DNA from: Clostridia bacterium
GTDB lineage: Bacteria > Bacillota_A > Clostridia > Oscillospirales > CAG-272
NCBI GenBank assembly: GCA_017453335.1
Contig: JAFTKI010000074.1
Coordinates: 1 to 18,775 of the forward strand
Direction of reading: 5' to 3'
DNA length: 18,775 bases
Part shown: piece after piece, positions 1-7,299 of the stretch
Position numbering within the stretch: position 1 is the stretch's first letter
How the letters are laid out: every line of letters starts with the position of its first letter
Translations under genes and position numbers: made by a program
The notes under the pieces: model-generated
The model's database searches: none
Seen by the model: the letters and a program-made list of their open reading frames with translations, nothing else
Told to the model about the DNA's origin: nothing

Positions 1-35
1 AAAGGGCGGTGTCTTAACCGCTTGACCAACGGGCC
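1..35 (-). tRNA. tRNA-Glu, 5' part only (cut by window edge)
   Basis: Read on the minus strand, the segment starts GGCCCGTTGGTCAAGCGG and runs through the D-arm and the 5' side of the anticodon stem to CTTT. This is the 5' half of a bacterial tRNA-Glu. Only the first two anticodon bases (TT) are inside the window, so Glu (TTC) is inferred from the body sequence, which matches Firmicutes tRNA-Glu as I know it. Its first base directly follows the encoded CCA of the upstream tRNA-Met with no spacer, so both must be cut from one transcript. Confidence 0.85.
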
Positions 36-112
36 TGGTAGCGGGAATTGGACTTGAACCCATGACCTACCGGGTATGAACCGGTTGCTCTAGCCAACTG
101 AGCTATCCCGCC
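36..112 (-). tRNA. tRNA-Met(CAT), elongator
   Basis: A full cloverleaf of 77 bases including encoded CCA. The acceptor stem is GGCGGGA/TCCCGCT with a G1-U72 wobble, the D-stem GCTC/GAGC, the anticodon stem ACCGG/CCGGT with loop TTCATAC (anticodon CAT), the variable loop AGGTC and the T-loop TTCAAGT. It lacks the three G-C pairs and the 1-72 mismatch of an initiator tRNA, and the body does not look like tRNA-Ile(CAT), so elongator Met is the best call. One oddity is that T-stem position 51-63 reads G opposite A, leaving four of five pairs. It is the first gene of a tRNA operon that continues into tRNA-Glu. Confidence 0.93.
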
Positions 113-132
113 AAATTTACCAACGCTTGAAT

Positions 133-161
133 ATTATATCATACCGTCCCCTCTTTGTCAA
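133..161 (-). promoter_or_regulatory. Sigma-A promoter of the tRNA-Met/Glu operon
   Basis: On the minus strand a perfect TTGACA (161-156) is separated by 17 bases from a perfect TATAAT (138-133). Transcription would start near 126, leaving a leader of about 14 bases before the mature tRNA-Met 5' end. This full-consensus promoter fits a highly expressed stable-RNA operon. Confidence 0.9.
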
Positions 162-220
162 GCCCTTTTTGAAAAATTTTTCTTTATTTTCTTTTTGGTC
201 TCTTATCTCTCCCCATCAGC

Positions 221-268
221 GATAAAAGCCTTCCCTTCTGTTGCCAAAAGGAAAGGCTTTCGTTTATC
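221..268 (-). terminator. Probable terminator downstream of rny
   Basis: An inverted repeat pairs gataaaagccttcc (from 221) with ggaaaggctttcgtttatc (to 268), with a small bulge and an A/T-rich base. On the minus strand the stem ends in CTTTTATC, a short U-rich tail. It lies 75 bases past the rny stop and just before the tRNA promoter. Two smaller hairpins lie between it and rny. Confidence 0.6.
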
Positions 269-272
269 ATTT

Positions 273-315
273 CGTCGGTCGCCCGACGGGATTTCATCAT
301 ATCTAAATATATGAT
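273..315 (-). other. Two small hairpins in the rny 3' region
   Basis: Positions 273-288 form a 6-bp stem CGTCGG/CCGACG with loop TCGC. Positions 296-315 form a 7-bp stem ATCATAT/ATATGAT with a 6-base loop. With the 221-268 hairpin they place three consecutive stem-loops downstream of the rny stop codon. Such 3' structures often protect or end mRNAs; their role here is inferred. Confidence 0.5.
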
Positions 316-342
316 AAATTCCGTTTCTCGGAAAAAGTTAGT

Positions 343-1890
343 TTATTTCGCAAAATCAACTGCGCGGGTTTCCCGAATCAGATTCAGCTTGATCTGTCCC
401 GGATACTTGACTTCTTCTTCAATTTTCTTTGCCATCTCGCGTGCGATCAGCTTCATGCCCTCGTCGTTCACCTGCTCGGGCTTCACCATCACGCGGATCT
501 CTCGGCCTGCCTGAATAGCATACGCCTTATCCACGCCTTGGAATCCGACGGCAATCTCTTCCAGCTTCTGCAAACGCTTGATGTAGTTTTCCATATCCTC
601 GCGTCTGGCACCCGGTCTTGCCGCAGAAATCGCATCTGCCGCCTGTACCAATACTGCGATAATGGTCTTGGGTTCTACGTCATTGTGATGCGCCTCGATC
701 GCGTGAACGACCTCTGCGCTTTCCTTGTACTTCTTTGCCGCGCCAACGCCAAGCTCAACGTGCGAGCCCTCAACGTCCTGCGGGAAAGCCTTACCGATGT
801 CATGGAGCAAGCCTGCACGCCGTGCAACCGTTCCGTCAACACCCAATTCATCTGCCATCATACCTGCCAGCCATGCCACCTCAATGGAATGCTGCAGTAC
901 GTTCTGTCCGTAACTGGTACGGTAACGCAAGCGTCCGAGCAGCTTCACCAGATCCGAGTGGATTCCGTGAACGTGTACGTCAAAGGTTGCGCGCTCGCCT
1001 GCCTGCTTCACTGCCTGCTCAACCTCGCGCCGTGCCTTCTCCACCATTTCCTCAATACGGGCAGGATGGATACGTCCGTCGGAGATCAGCTTCTCCAGTG
1101 CAAGTCTTGCAATCTCGCGGCGTACGGGATCAAAGCCCGATACCGTGATTGCCTCGGGAGTATCGTCGATGATCAGCTCCACACCTGTCAGCGTTTCCAG
1201 CTTCTGGATGTTTCGTCCCTCACGACCGATGATACGGCCCTTCATTTCCTCATTCGGCAAAGAAACCACCGAAATGGTCGATTCGGTAACGTGGTCCGCA
1301 GCGCATCTCTGGATTGCCAGCGACAGAAGATTCCGTGCCTTGGTATCGGCTTCTTCCTTGAACTGTGCTTCCAGCTCAGCCAGCTTTTGAGCCATCTCGT
1401 GTCTTGTTTCGGACTCGACCTGCTCCAAAAGCTCACGCTTTGCTTCCTCTGCGGTATAATTGGAGATTTCTTCCAGCTTTTTCACATGCTGCTCCAGCAC
1501 GCGGCTGATCTCCTCACGCAACGCATCGTTTGCCTTGAGTTTTTCTTCCAACTGTTCGTTTTTGCGTTCAAGAGTCTCGGTCTTGCGATCAAGATTTTCT
1601 TCTTTTTGGTTGATTCTGCGCTCCTGTCTCGATACCTCCGCGCGTCGCTCTTTCAGCTCGCGCTCGGTTTCGTTACGCAATCGCAGAGTTTCTTCCTTTG
1701 CCTCGATAATGGCTTCTTTTTTCTTGGCATCGGCATTTTTAGCACTTTCTTCCAGAATCCGCTTTGCTTCCAGCTCGGCAGAGCCGATCTTTGCCTCTCC
1801 GATTTTCTTTCGGAGCAGGATTCCTACCAAGATACCCAAAGCCAGCGCGGCAACGCCAACAACGATTGGGATAATAATTTCCGGCTTCAT
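343..1890 (-). CDS. rny: Ribonuclease Y
   Basis: RNase Y is a membrane-anchored endoribonuclease that starts mRNA decay in many Firmicutes. The 515-residue protein, close to the usual length, has the complete family layout. Residues 1-27 are one N-terminal membrane segment. About 30-200 is a long charged coiled coil rich in E, K and R. A KH RNA-binding domain carries GRIIGREG at 218-225. An HD phosphohydrolase domain carries the metal-binding pair H363-D364 in LLHDIGKA. The ATG start follows a strong AAGGAGGTG at good spacing, and the stop is TAA. The gene has its own consensus promoter at 1965-1993 and no clear terminator separating it from the upstream membrane-protein gene, so some read-through is possible. 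A second-copy role or pseudogene is unlikely because all motifs are intact. Confidence 0.97.
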   Translation of the reverse strand: MKPEIIIPIVVGVAALALGILVGILLRKKIGEAKIGSAELEAKRILEESAKNADAKKKEAIIEAKEETLRLRNETERELKERRAEVSRQERRINQKEENLDRKTETLERKNEQLEEKLKANDALREEISRVLEQHVKKLEEISNYTAEEAKRELLEQVESETRHEMAQKLAELEAQFKEEADTKARNLLSLAIQRCAADHVTESTISVVSLPNEEMKGRIIGREGRNIQKLETLTGVELIIDDTPEAITVSGFDPVRREIARLALEKLISDGRIHPARIEEMVEKARREVEQAVKQAGERATFDVHVHGIHSDLVKLLGRLRYRTSYGQNVLQHSIEVAWLAGMMADELGVDGTVARRAGLLHDIGKAFPQDVEGSHVELGVGAAKKYKESAEVVHAIEAHHNDVEPKTIIAVLVQAADAISAARPGARREDMENYIKRLQKLEEIAVGFQGVDKAYAIQAGREIRVMVKPEQVNDEGMKLIAREMAKKIEEEVKYPGQIKLNLIRETRAVDFAK

Positions 1891-1964
1891 AAAACACCTC
1901 CTTATTCATTCGTTTCATTTTTATGCATGAAAAACTGTGTAAGCAGTAATATCATACTTATTTT

Positions 1965-1993
1965 ATTATACTCAAAATGTGTAAAATTGTCAA
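1965..1993 (-). promoter_or_regulatory. Sigma-A promoter of rny
   Basis: On the minus strand TTGACA (1993-1988), a 17-base spacer and TATAAT (1970-1965) match consensus exactly. The predicted start near 1958 leaves a leader of about 70 bases before the rny ATG at 1890. Confidence 0.88.
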
Positions 1994-2020
1994 GAGCCAC
2001 GCGAAGGATTTTGCAAGCTT

Positions 2021-2587
2021 TTACAAACTTTTTTCTCGAATCTTGCGTTCCTGATACAAATAGTGACATCCCTTGATCGACCGAACGAGTAAAAATACGG
2101 CAGGAATCAGCAAGACAAGGCAACCGATTGCCAGTCCCGTCAAGGGGAATGCCGACACGGAACGGTTGGTAAGACGCGTTTCCTCTCCGCCAATCGTTAC
2201 GTAAAGCTCATGAACGGTATCGAACTCGCCCACTCCCACAAAGTCCTTGACCACCTCGTATTCGGCGTTGGGGGCGATCTTCGCCGCAGGGAGAACAACA
2301 TCCATTTTGCGGGAGCCGTCTCCGATGACCACTCGGATCGATTCCACATATACGGTATTCTTTGTGCTGTTTCTGAGGACCCCTCGGATCTGCGTGGTAT
2401 ACTCGGCGCTGTTTGCATACAGGTTCTGGGAAGCCGCGTAGACCTCCTCTTTAACCGCCACTCCCACGTCCTTGGTGGGGATCATTTCCAAAACGGCAAC
2501 CGCCAGCAGGGCGATGACCGCGACCCCGCACAGAACCGTCTTCGCATACTGCAAAACCGTATCTCTCATCATTTTTTTCTGTTCCAT
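2021..2587 (-). CDS. Two-pass membrane protein of unknown function
   Basis: I do not recognise the family. The chosen start is the ATG at 2587, preceded by AGGTGA; the open frame extends farther upstream but only through the promoter, so the longer version is rejected. The 188-aa product has a hydrophobic segment at about 17-35 (LCGVAVIALLAVAVLEM) and another at about 142-165 (PLTGLAIGCLVLLIPAVFLL), followed by a basic end. The region between, about 105 residues, is rich in V, E and T with short alternating patterns such as NTVYVESIRVVIG, suggesting a beta-rich extracytoplasmic domain. That topology is inferred. It is divergently arranged with the 175-aa gene at 2789 and sits upstream of rny in the same direction. 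Confidence 0.8.
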   Translation of the reverse strand: MEQKKMMRDTVLQYAKTVLCGVAVIALLAVAVLEMIPTKDVGVAVKEEVYAASQNLYANSAEYTTQIRGVLRNSTKNTVYVESIRVVIGDGSRKMDVVLPAAKIAPNAEYEVVKDFVGVGEFDTVHELYVTIGGEETRLTNRSVSAFPLTGLAIGCLVLLIPAVFLLVRSIKGCHYLYQERKIREKSL

Positions 2588-2656
2588 CAAATCACCTGTT
2601 CTTCCTTTGCATAAACTGCCCGAGCATCCATCGGATCGGTACTCTTTCTTGTATCT

Positions 2657-2685
2657 ATTATAGCACTTTTGTGCGCCGTGTGCAA
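2657..2685 (-). promoter_or_regulatory. Promoter of the membrane-protein gene, with inverted repeats
   Basis: On the minus strand TTGCAC (2685-2680), a 17-base spacer and TATAAT (2662-2657) form a good sigma-A promoter. The spacer holds an inverted repeat GCACTTTTGTGC (2663-2674). A perfect 14-base palindrome CTTTTGCGCAAAAG (2689-2702) lies just upstream of the -35 box. Either could be an operator, but no regulator is identified. Confidence 0.8.
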
Positions 2686-2713
2686 GACCTTTTGCGCAAA
2701 AGTCCTCTCGGGG

Positions 2714-2742
2714 TTCTAATCTTTTTGATCCGTACATAAAAT
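2714..2742 (+). promoter_or_regulatory. Possible promoter of the 175-aa gene
   Basis: TTCTAA (2714-2719), 17 bases, then TAAAAT (2737-2742). The -35 box is poor, so this is a weak or activated promoter at best. It is placed about 45 bases before the ATG at 2789 and back to back with the promoter at 2657-2685. Confidence 0.35.
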
Positions 2743-2788
2743 ACAGTACAGTCCGCAGGACAACCCTGAAAAGAAAGAAGGAAACACC

Positions 2789-3316
2789 ATGAAACAAGAC
2801 CTGCTGTGCCTGACTCAGCTTGCAAACCATTCGCGCGACGCGGCATCTGTTTTGCACGATGCCGTAAAAAAAGGCTGCCGCGCCTGCATTTCCGAAATAT
2901 CCGATCTGAACCGCCAAGCGCTTTCCGATCTCGCCGATGCCGAACGCCGACTCTGCGCTCACACATCCGCCCCCCTCTCCTCGGCATACCGCTTGACAAA
3001 CTGCGTTCACGGCGCCTTTTCCGCCGCAATGCTGTTACCGGAGGATCTTCCCTATCTGCCGCCACTGTGCGAGATCGCCGCCTGCAACGAACAGCTTTCG
3101 GAATATCCCCTGTTGATCTTAAAGGAGCGGAAGATTGACTTTTACTCCCTGCATCTTGCGGCAAACAAAGGACGGGGCGCACAGGCGATCCTGCTCTCCA
3201 ACTATTGCGCGACCGAGGGCGGCAGACGGCTATTGCCGTTGGCTCTTGCCATGGAAGCCCACCGAAACGCACTGGAACGCGCCTGCGAACAGCTTTTGTG
3301 CGAGATCGGAGCATAA
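2789..3316 (+). CDS. 175-aa soluble protein, probably all-helical, unknown function
   Basis: The start ATG follows AAGAAGGAAACACC, a fair RBS, and the stop TAA is followed by a hairpin terminator. There is no signal peptide or membrane segment. The composition (many A, L, E, R and C) and heptad-like spacing suggest a helical bundle. The middle, with DLADAERRL, then HTSAPLSSAYRL and a small/hydrophobic stretch, loosely recalls the DUF47/PhoU-like pattern of a charged helix, a TP-type turn and a following helix, but I cannot confirm that without a profile search. It has about eight cysteines, unusual for a small cytosolic protein, yet no CxxC zinc pair. It is convergent with the YgjP-type peptidase gene and divergent from the 2021-2587 gene. 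Confidence 0.75.
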   Translation: MKQDLLCLTQLANHSRDAASVLHDAVKKGCRACISEISDLNRQALSDLADAERRLCAHTSAPLSSAYRLTNCVHGAFSAAMLLPEDLPYLPPLCEIAACNEQLSEYPLLILKERKIDFYSLHLAANKGRGAQAILLSNYCATEGGRRLLPLALAMEAHRNALERACEQLLCEIGA

Positions 3317-3325
3317 ATGAAAAAA

Positions 3326-3350
3326 GGTATCACCCTTTTTGCGTGATACC
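3326..3350. terminator. Bidirectional terminator between convergent genes
   Basis: An 8-bp perfect stem GGTATCAC/GTGATACC has a 9-base loop. On the minus strand it is followed by TTTTTTCATTT, a good U-tract that ends the peptidase transcript. On the plus strand the tail is only TCTTTCC, so it is weaker for the 175-aa gene. The minus-strand stop codon (3330-3332) lies inside the stem. Confidence 0.8.
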
Positions 3351-3902
3351 TCTTTCCATTCTATCCAACAGCATCGGGCCGTTTTTATCAAGCCAGCCGT
3401 GCCATTTGCGGTATTCTGGAAAAACCGACAGTACAAGCTCGTAAAACCGTTTGGAGTGGTTCATTTCCTTGCGATGGCACAATTCGTGTACCACCACGCT
3501 GTCCAGCACCTGGGGCGGTGCCAGCATCAAAAGACAGTTGAAATTGAGATTTCCCTTTGCGCTGCAGCTTCCCCACCGAGTGCGCTGGTTGCGGACCGTG
3601 ATCCTGCCGTAACCCACACCGATGCGCTCGGCGTAATATTTTACCCTTTGGGGGATCGTGCGTACCGCTTGTGCGGCAAGCTGCTCTATCTCCTCTTTTG
3701 TCAAAGGCGGCAAGGTATCAAAGCCCTGCCGCCTTTGCTCTGCTTTTATCAACTGTTTTTCGATCCACTCCCTGTGCGACTGCACGAATCGCTCAATAAC
3801 CGCAAGGCTTACCCCATGCGGTGCGCGAACCAACAGCTTCCCGTTGCGTATCTGCAGGGATAGCGTTCGTCTCTCGCTACGAATGATCGAATACTCCATC
3901 AT
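3330..3902 (-). CDS. YgjP/DUF45-type zinc metallopeptidase
   Basis: The 190-aa protein has the signature of the YgjP-like (DUF45, M48-like) metal-dependent hydrolases. WGSCS lies just before a run of hydrophobic residues, and the zinc motif HELCH (H139, E140, H143) is followed by NHSKRF, giving H149 as third ligand, then a W-rich end. There is no signal peptide, so it is probably cytosolic. The in vivo substrate of this family is not well known. The start is one of two tandem ATGs at 3902. It lies one base after the TAA of the LRR-dockerin gene and lacks a good RBS of its own, which points to translational coupling. The stop codon is buried in the downstream terminator. SprT-like protease is a related alternative name. 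Confidence 0.9.
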   Translation of the reverse strand: MMEYSIIRSERRTLSLQIRNGKLLVRAPHGVSLAVIERFVQSHREWIEKQLIKAEQRRQGFDTLPPLTKEEIEQLAAQAVRTIPQRVKYYAERIGVGYGRITVRNQRTRWGSCSAKGNLNFNCLLMLAPPQVLDSVVVHELCHRKEMNHSKRFYELVLSVFPEYRKWHGWLDKNGPMLLDRMERGITQKG

Positions 3903-3903
3903 C

Positions 3904-5028
3904 TTATTTTAGCTCGATGTTCTCCCAGCCCGCAACATAACGCTTGAGCAGAGCTACGTCAAGAACATTCACCACGCCGTCCTCGTTGAAATCGGCAACC
4001 GATGCATCGGTCAAGGTGTAATCAGCCCAGCCTGCCATGTAATAGCGAAGATAAGTCACGTCGTCCTCATCAACAACATCGTCAAGATTCAAGTCGCCCG
4101 TCAGAACAACGCAATGAATCTTGGCACCCGTCAAGGCGGTGTTGCCCGAACCGATTCTTATATCGTTTGCCCACTGCGTAGCGGTTCCGCCGTAGTATAC
4201 GTCGGTAATCGCGGTGCAGTCACCAAACGCGTTGGCAGCAATGATCGAAACCGTTTCCGCAAGGGTAACGGTAGCCAGATCTGTACAATATCGGAACGCG
4301 CCTGCACCGATCTGCGTAACGGCAGACGGAACAGTAAGAGCGGTCATACCCGTACGGCCGTAGAATGCGGAGGGGCCGATTGCAACCACAGATCCATCCG
4401 CGGGAATCACAGAGTTCTTACATCCCAGAACAACCGTTTGAGACGCACGCTCGATCAGACAGTTTCCGTTGGCATAATAAACACCGTTGGTCTCATCCGC
4501 CGTGATAGCGGTCAAGCCGCTGCAGTTCAGGAAGGCGTACTGATGAATACTGGAAACCTTTGCGGGAATAAAAAGCACGCTCACACCCGTACAGCCTTCA
4601 AAGGAACGGCTTGCAACGGTGGTCAGACTTTCGGGCAATTCCAGCTTGGTCAGTCCCGTACAGCCCGAGAAAGCGCTTGCCGCGATCGTTGTCATCGTAT
4701 TCGGGAATACGACCTCGGTAATCGTAGTCACACCCGCAAACGCGCTTGCCTGCACGGTAGTTACATCAGCTCCGTTATAGGTGGTGGGGATCACGATTCT
4801 GGTATCTGTGCAGGTGCCGATGCCGGAAACGCCGTAGGTACCGTCTCCGTTTTCCGCAAAGGTCAATCCTTCACTGGGCGTAGGACCGAAAAGATCCTCC
4901 CAGTCAACGATCGAGCTGTCACCGCTGGTTCCCGATGAAAGAGCAACTGCGTTTGTCGGAATCAGCAGCACCAATGTCATCAACGAAAGCATTGCACAAA
5001 GGATCCGCTTCAAAAAGGTGTTTTTCAT
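3904..5028 (-). CDS. Secreted BspA-type leucine-rich-repeat protein with C-terminal dockerin
   Basis: The ATG at 5028 follows AAGGAAGG at good spacing; the frame is open farther upstream but without RBS support. The 374-aa product has a signal peptide at 1-29 (basic start, LSLMTLVLLIP core, likely cleavage after AVA). From about 60 to 290 it has BspA/LRR_5-type repeats with the recurring pattern of IxxxAFxGCTGLTxLxLPxSLTxI. About 310-374 is a type I dockerin made of two calcium-binding loops, GDLNLDDVVDEDDV and ADFNEDGVVNVLDV, each followed by LxRYxxAGW. Dockerins bind cohesins on scaffoldins, so it is probably part of an extracellular protein complex. No carbohydrate-active domain is visible; the LRR part suggests adhesion or binding. 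It has its own promoter and is followed at once by the YgjP-type gene. Confidence 0.92.
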   Translation of the reverse strand: MKNTFLKRILCAMLSLMTLVLLIPTNAVALSSGTSGDSSIVDWEDLFGPTPSEGLTFAENGDGTYGVSGIGTCTDTRIVIPTTYNGADVTTVQASAFAGVTTITEVVFPNTMTTIAASAFSGCTGLTKLELPESLTTVASRSFEGCTGVSVLFIPAKVSSIHQYAFLNCSGLTAITADETNGVYYANGNCLIERASQTVVLGCKNSVIPADGSVVAIGPSAFYGRTGMTALTVPSAVTQIGAGAFRYCTDLATVTLAETVSIIAANAFGDCTAITDVYYGGTATQWANDIRIGSGNTALTGAKIHCVVLTGDLNLDDVVDEDDVTYLRYYMAGWADYTLTDASVADFNEDGVVNVLDVALLKRYVAGWENIELK

Positions 5029-5104
5029 ATTCTTTACCTTCCTTTTGGGATTGTTAAACAGAACCACTGCAAAAACATCTGCAATAGTTCGGCATTATAG
5101 TATG

Positions 5105-5133
5105 ATTATACTACTTTCCTTTCTTTTTTGCAA
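5105..5133 (-). promoter_or_regulatory. Promoter of the LRR-dockerin/peptidase pair
   Basis: On the minus strand TTGCAA (5133-5128), 17 bases, then TATAAT (5110-5105). The start near 5098 gives a leader of about 70 bases before the ATG at 5028. The 175-base gap between cls and this gene otherwise shows only A/T-rich sequence and no convincing terminator for cls. Confidence 0.82.
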
Positions 5134-5203
5134 TACTTTTTGGGCGTATTTTTCATTATTTTTAATGATTTACAATTAAAAGCCGCTTTGGCGCGAGTTT
5201 TGT

Positions 5204-6766
5204 TCAGAGCAACGGTGCAAAAATACGCACTACCGATCGAAGCGCACTTTGCATCACTCCCGTTTTGCAATCGGCAAGCGTGATCTCCTGCGACCGATTC
5301 AAGGTGTCTTGCAGATCGGCTTTGATATCGGGAAGAATCGAGGTGCGATACATCCACACGCCGTTTTCAAAATGGTGAACAAGGCTCCGATAATCGAGAT
5401 TGACGGTTCCGATCATCGCATAGCGATCATCGGCAAGATAGCATTTGGCGTGAATAAAGCCCGGCGTGTATTCGTAAATGCGCACACCGCACCGCAAAAG
5501 TCGGGGGTAAAAGCTGCGCGTCATGGCAAACACCATTTTTTTATCGGGAATATGCGGCACAACGATCCGCACGTCCACACCGCGCATCGCGGCATGCTCG
5601 ATCGCCTCGCACAAGCCGTTATCGATGATCAGATAGGGAGTGGTCACCCACACATAATCGGTAGCCGACGCCAAAAGGTTCAGGATCACGCTTTTGCTCA
5701 CACGGGTGCCGTAAAGCGGATGCGGTCCGTCGCCAAACGGGATCACAAAGCCGTTTGCATCATCATTTTGTGTCGGGTACAGATCACAGTGATACTCGGG
5801 CATATTTCGTGAGCTGATCCCGAAATCCACCACGAAAAGCCGCGTCAGCTCCCAAACAGCTTCGCCCTCCAAGCGTATTCCGATATCCTTCCAATGTCCA
5901 AAGCGAACGACCGTGTTGATATACTCATCGGCAAGGTTGACGCCGCCCGTGTAGCCCACCCGTCCGTCGATCACAAGGATCTTTCGGTGGTTTCGGTTGT
6001 TGAACTCGCTGTCGGCGTTTCCGCGCAACCGCGCAAAAGGCAGAGCTTCAATGCCGTATTGCCTCAGCGTTTTGTGATAATTTCCGGGCAAGGTCATCAT
6101 ACAGCCGATATCATCGTACAAAAGCTTTACGTCCACCCCATTGGCAGCCTTTTGCTTCAGGATCTCAAGGATCGATCCCCAAAAGGCTCCGTCCTCCACG
6201 ATAAAAAATTCCAGATAGATGAACTTTTCTGCCGCCTCCAGATCGGTCAGCATCCGCTTGTGCATCTCTTCTCCCAACGCAAAGTACTCCTGCCTTCCGC
6301 CCGAAAACAAGGTCGTGTCGGCAACACGGCACAGCATTTGTGCTTGCGCCGCCGCAGTAGCGCTCTCCTCTTGCAGGCGCTCCAAGAGCGCACGGTCATT
6401 CTGCGTATAGCGTTTTTTCTTCAACTCGTCCAATCGGCGCAAATATTTCTTTCCAAGCTTACGCGAATAAAACAGGAAGTAAAGCATAAAACCGGCAATC
6501 GGTATAATCAGCACGACCAACAGCCACGGGACCTTATAGTCGGGATTGTCATCCGACGATGCGATACGGATCACACAATAGATCTCAGTCACCCAAGCGG
6601 CAAGATAAAAATACGGAACGAAATAACAAAGTGCCACCACGATGCCGATCACCGCAAGAACCTCCAACAGCGTGATCAGCACCGCAACGATATATCTGAC
6701 AGGGATGTAATTGATGCTGCGTGTCATTGTTTTTCCGTTTACGTCATAGTGAAACGTCCGTTTCAT
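5204..6766 (-). CDS. cls: Cardiolipin synthase (phospholipase D family)
   Basis: The enzyme joins two phosphatidylglycerol molecules to cardiolipin and glycerol at the membrane. The 520-aa protein has the usual Cls layout. There are two N-terminal membrane segments at about 26-55 and 75-100. Two PLD catalytic motifs follow: HRKILVID, with H260, K262 and D267, then the GGVN signature; and HAKCYLADD, with H439, K441 and D446, then GTVNLDYRS. The length is close to the roughly 480-510 of Firmicutes Cls enzymes. The ATG follows GGAGGAGAT at good spacing. A 121-aa membrane-protein gene lies 59 bases upstream, separated by a hairpin. Another PLD-family phosphatidyltransferase is possible, but Cls is by far the most likely. 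Confidence 0.95.
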   Translation of the reverse strand: MKRTFHYDVNGKTMTRSINYIPVRYIVAVLITLLEVLAVIGIVVALCYFVPYFYLAAWVTEIYCVIRIASSDDNPDYKVPWLLVVLIIPIAGFMLYFLFYSRKLGKKYLRRLDELKKKRYTQNDRALLERLQEESATAAAQAQMLCRVADTTLFSGGRQEYFALGEEMHKRMLTDLEAAEKFIYLEFFIVEDGAFWGSILEILKQKAANGVDVKLLYDDIGCMMTLPGNYHKTLRQYGIEALPFARLRGNADSEFNNRNHRKILVIDGRVGYTGGVNLADEYINTVVRFGHWKDIGIRLEGEAVWELTRLFVVDFGISSRNMPEYHCDLYPTQNDDANGFVIPFGDGPHPLYGTRVSKSVILNLLASATDYVWVTTPYLIIDNGLCEAIEHAAMRGVDVRIVVPHIPDKKMVFAMTRSFYPRLLRCGVRIYEYTPGFIHAKCYLADDRYAMIGTVNLDYRSLVHHFENGVWMYRTSILPDIKADLQDTLNRSQEITLADCKTGVMQSALRSVVRIFAPLL

Positions 6767-6789
6767 TTGATCTCCTCCAAAACGCGGAA

Positions 6790-6817
6790 AAGCGAGATGC
6801 CTTCGGACAGCTCGCTT
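6790..6817 (-). terminator. Hairpin between the small membrane-protein gene and cls
   Basis: A 7-bp stem AAGCGAG/CTCGCTT with a 14-base loop lies 8 bases after the TAA of the upstream gene. On the minus strand the tail is only TTCCGCGTTTT. It could be a weak terminator or attenuator controlling read-through into cls, for which I see no separate promoter. Confidence 0.5.
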
Positions 6818-6825
6818 GATTTCGC

Positions 6826-7191
6826 TTAGTCTTTTAAAATCTTATCACTGATCGCAAGGATCTCCTGCGCGTGCTTGGCGCGGCGTCTGCCGAGAAAAGC
6901 CTTATAGATCGGGTAATTGAGAAGCGCGATTACAAGTCCGACCACGCCTGTTGCCACACCAACCGTCATAGTGTTGGGGATGGAAAGCGCGGTGCCGAGA
7001 TCGGTCATCACAAGACTCATCCCCGCGCCCATCACAAGCGCTCCCAAGGTACCCAGCACATAAGCAAGCACAGCGGCAGGCTTTGTAACCCTCGAATCCG
7101 CGCGCTTCAACGCATCCAGTCCGTTAATCTCTTTTTCTACGTATTGCGCACGGATCTTTTGCGCAAGAAATTGTTGATCGTTTCTTACCAT
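6826..7191 (-). CDS. Small two-pass membrane protein of unknown function
   Basis: The 121-aa protein has a polar, charged N-terminus of about 40 residues, two hydrophobic segments at about 38-62 (AAVLAYVLGTLGALVMGAGMS) and 73-96 (TMTVGVATGVVGLVIALLNYP), and a basic C-terminus with GRRRAKHAQEI. This arrangement, with both ends probably cytoplasmic, is conserved in small proteins I recall from other Clostridia and Lactobacillales, sometimes under an enzyme label (dihydropteridine reductase). No enzyme motif supports such a label here. The ATG follows GAGGGGAG nine bases upstream. It probably shares a transcript with cls. A TATACT -10 box lies upstream near 7230, without a good -35. Confidence 0.82.
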   Translation of the reverse strand: MVRNDQQFLAQKIRAQYVEKEINGLDALKRADSRVTKPAAVLAYVLGTLGALVMGAGMSLVMTDLGTALSIPNTMTVGVATGVVGLVIALLNYPIYKAFLGRRRAKHAQEILAISDKILKD

Positions 7192-7299
7192 ATCGATGTT
7201 CTCCCCTCGTTCGTTTGATTGTGACTAAAGTATACTCTTCCCGTGTTATTGATTTGTTGGAAAAATGTTTGTGTTTTGTTAAAATGCATTTCTTTCGCA

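Noticed and set aside
538..2076. Plus-strand open frame of 512 codons opposite rny
   Set aside because: It lies wholly antisense to RNase Y and its promoter, with no RBS or domain.
2588..3010. N-terminal extension of the 188-aa membrane protein
   Set aside because: The extension would cover the promoter at 2657-2685 and the start of the divergent gene; the ATG at 2587 has an RBS.
4114..4938. Plus-strand frame of 274 codons opposite the LRR-dockerin gene
   Set aside because: Shadow of the repeats of the real gene; the apparent periodicity comes from the LRR codons on the other strand.
5134..5203. Terminator after cls
   Set aside because: Only A/T-rich short stems such as CATTA/TAATG are visible; nothing convincing.
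5894..6829. Plus-strand frame of 311 codons opposite cls
   Set aside because: Antisense to a gene with both PLD catalytic motifs; no independent signals.
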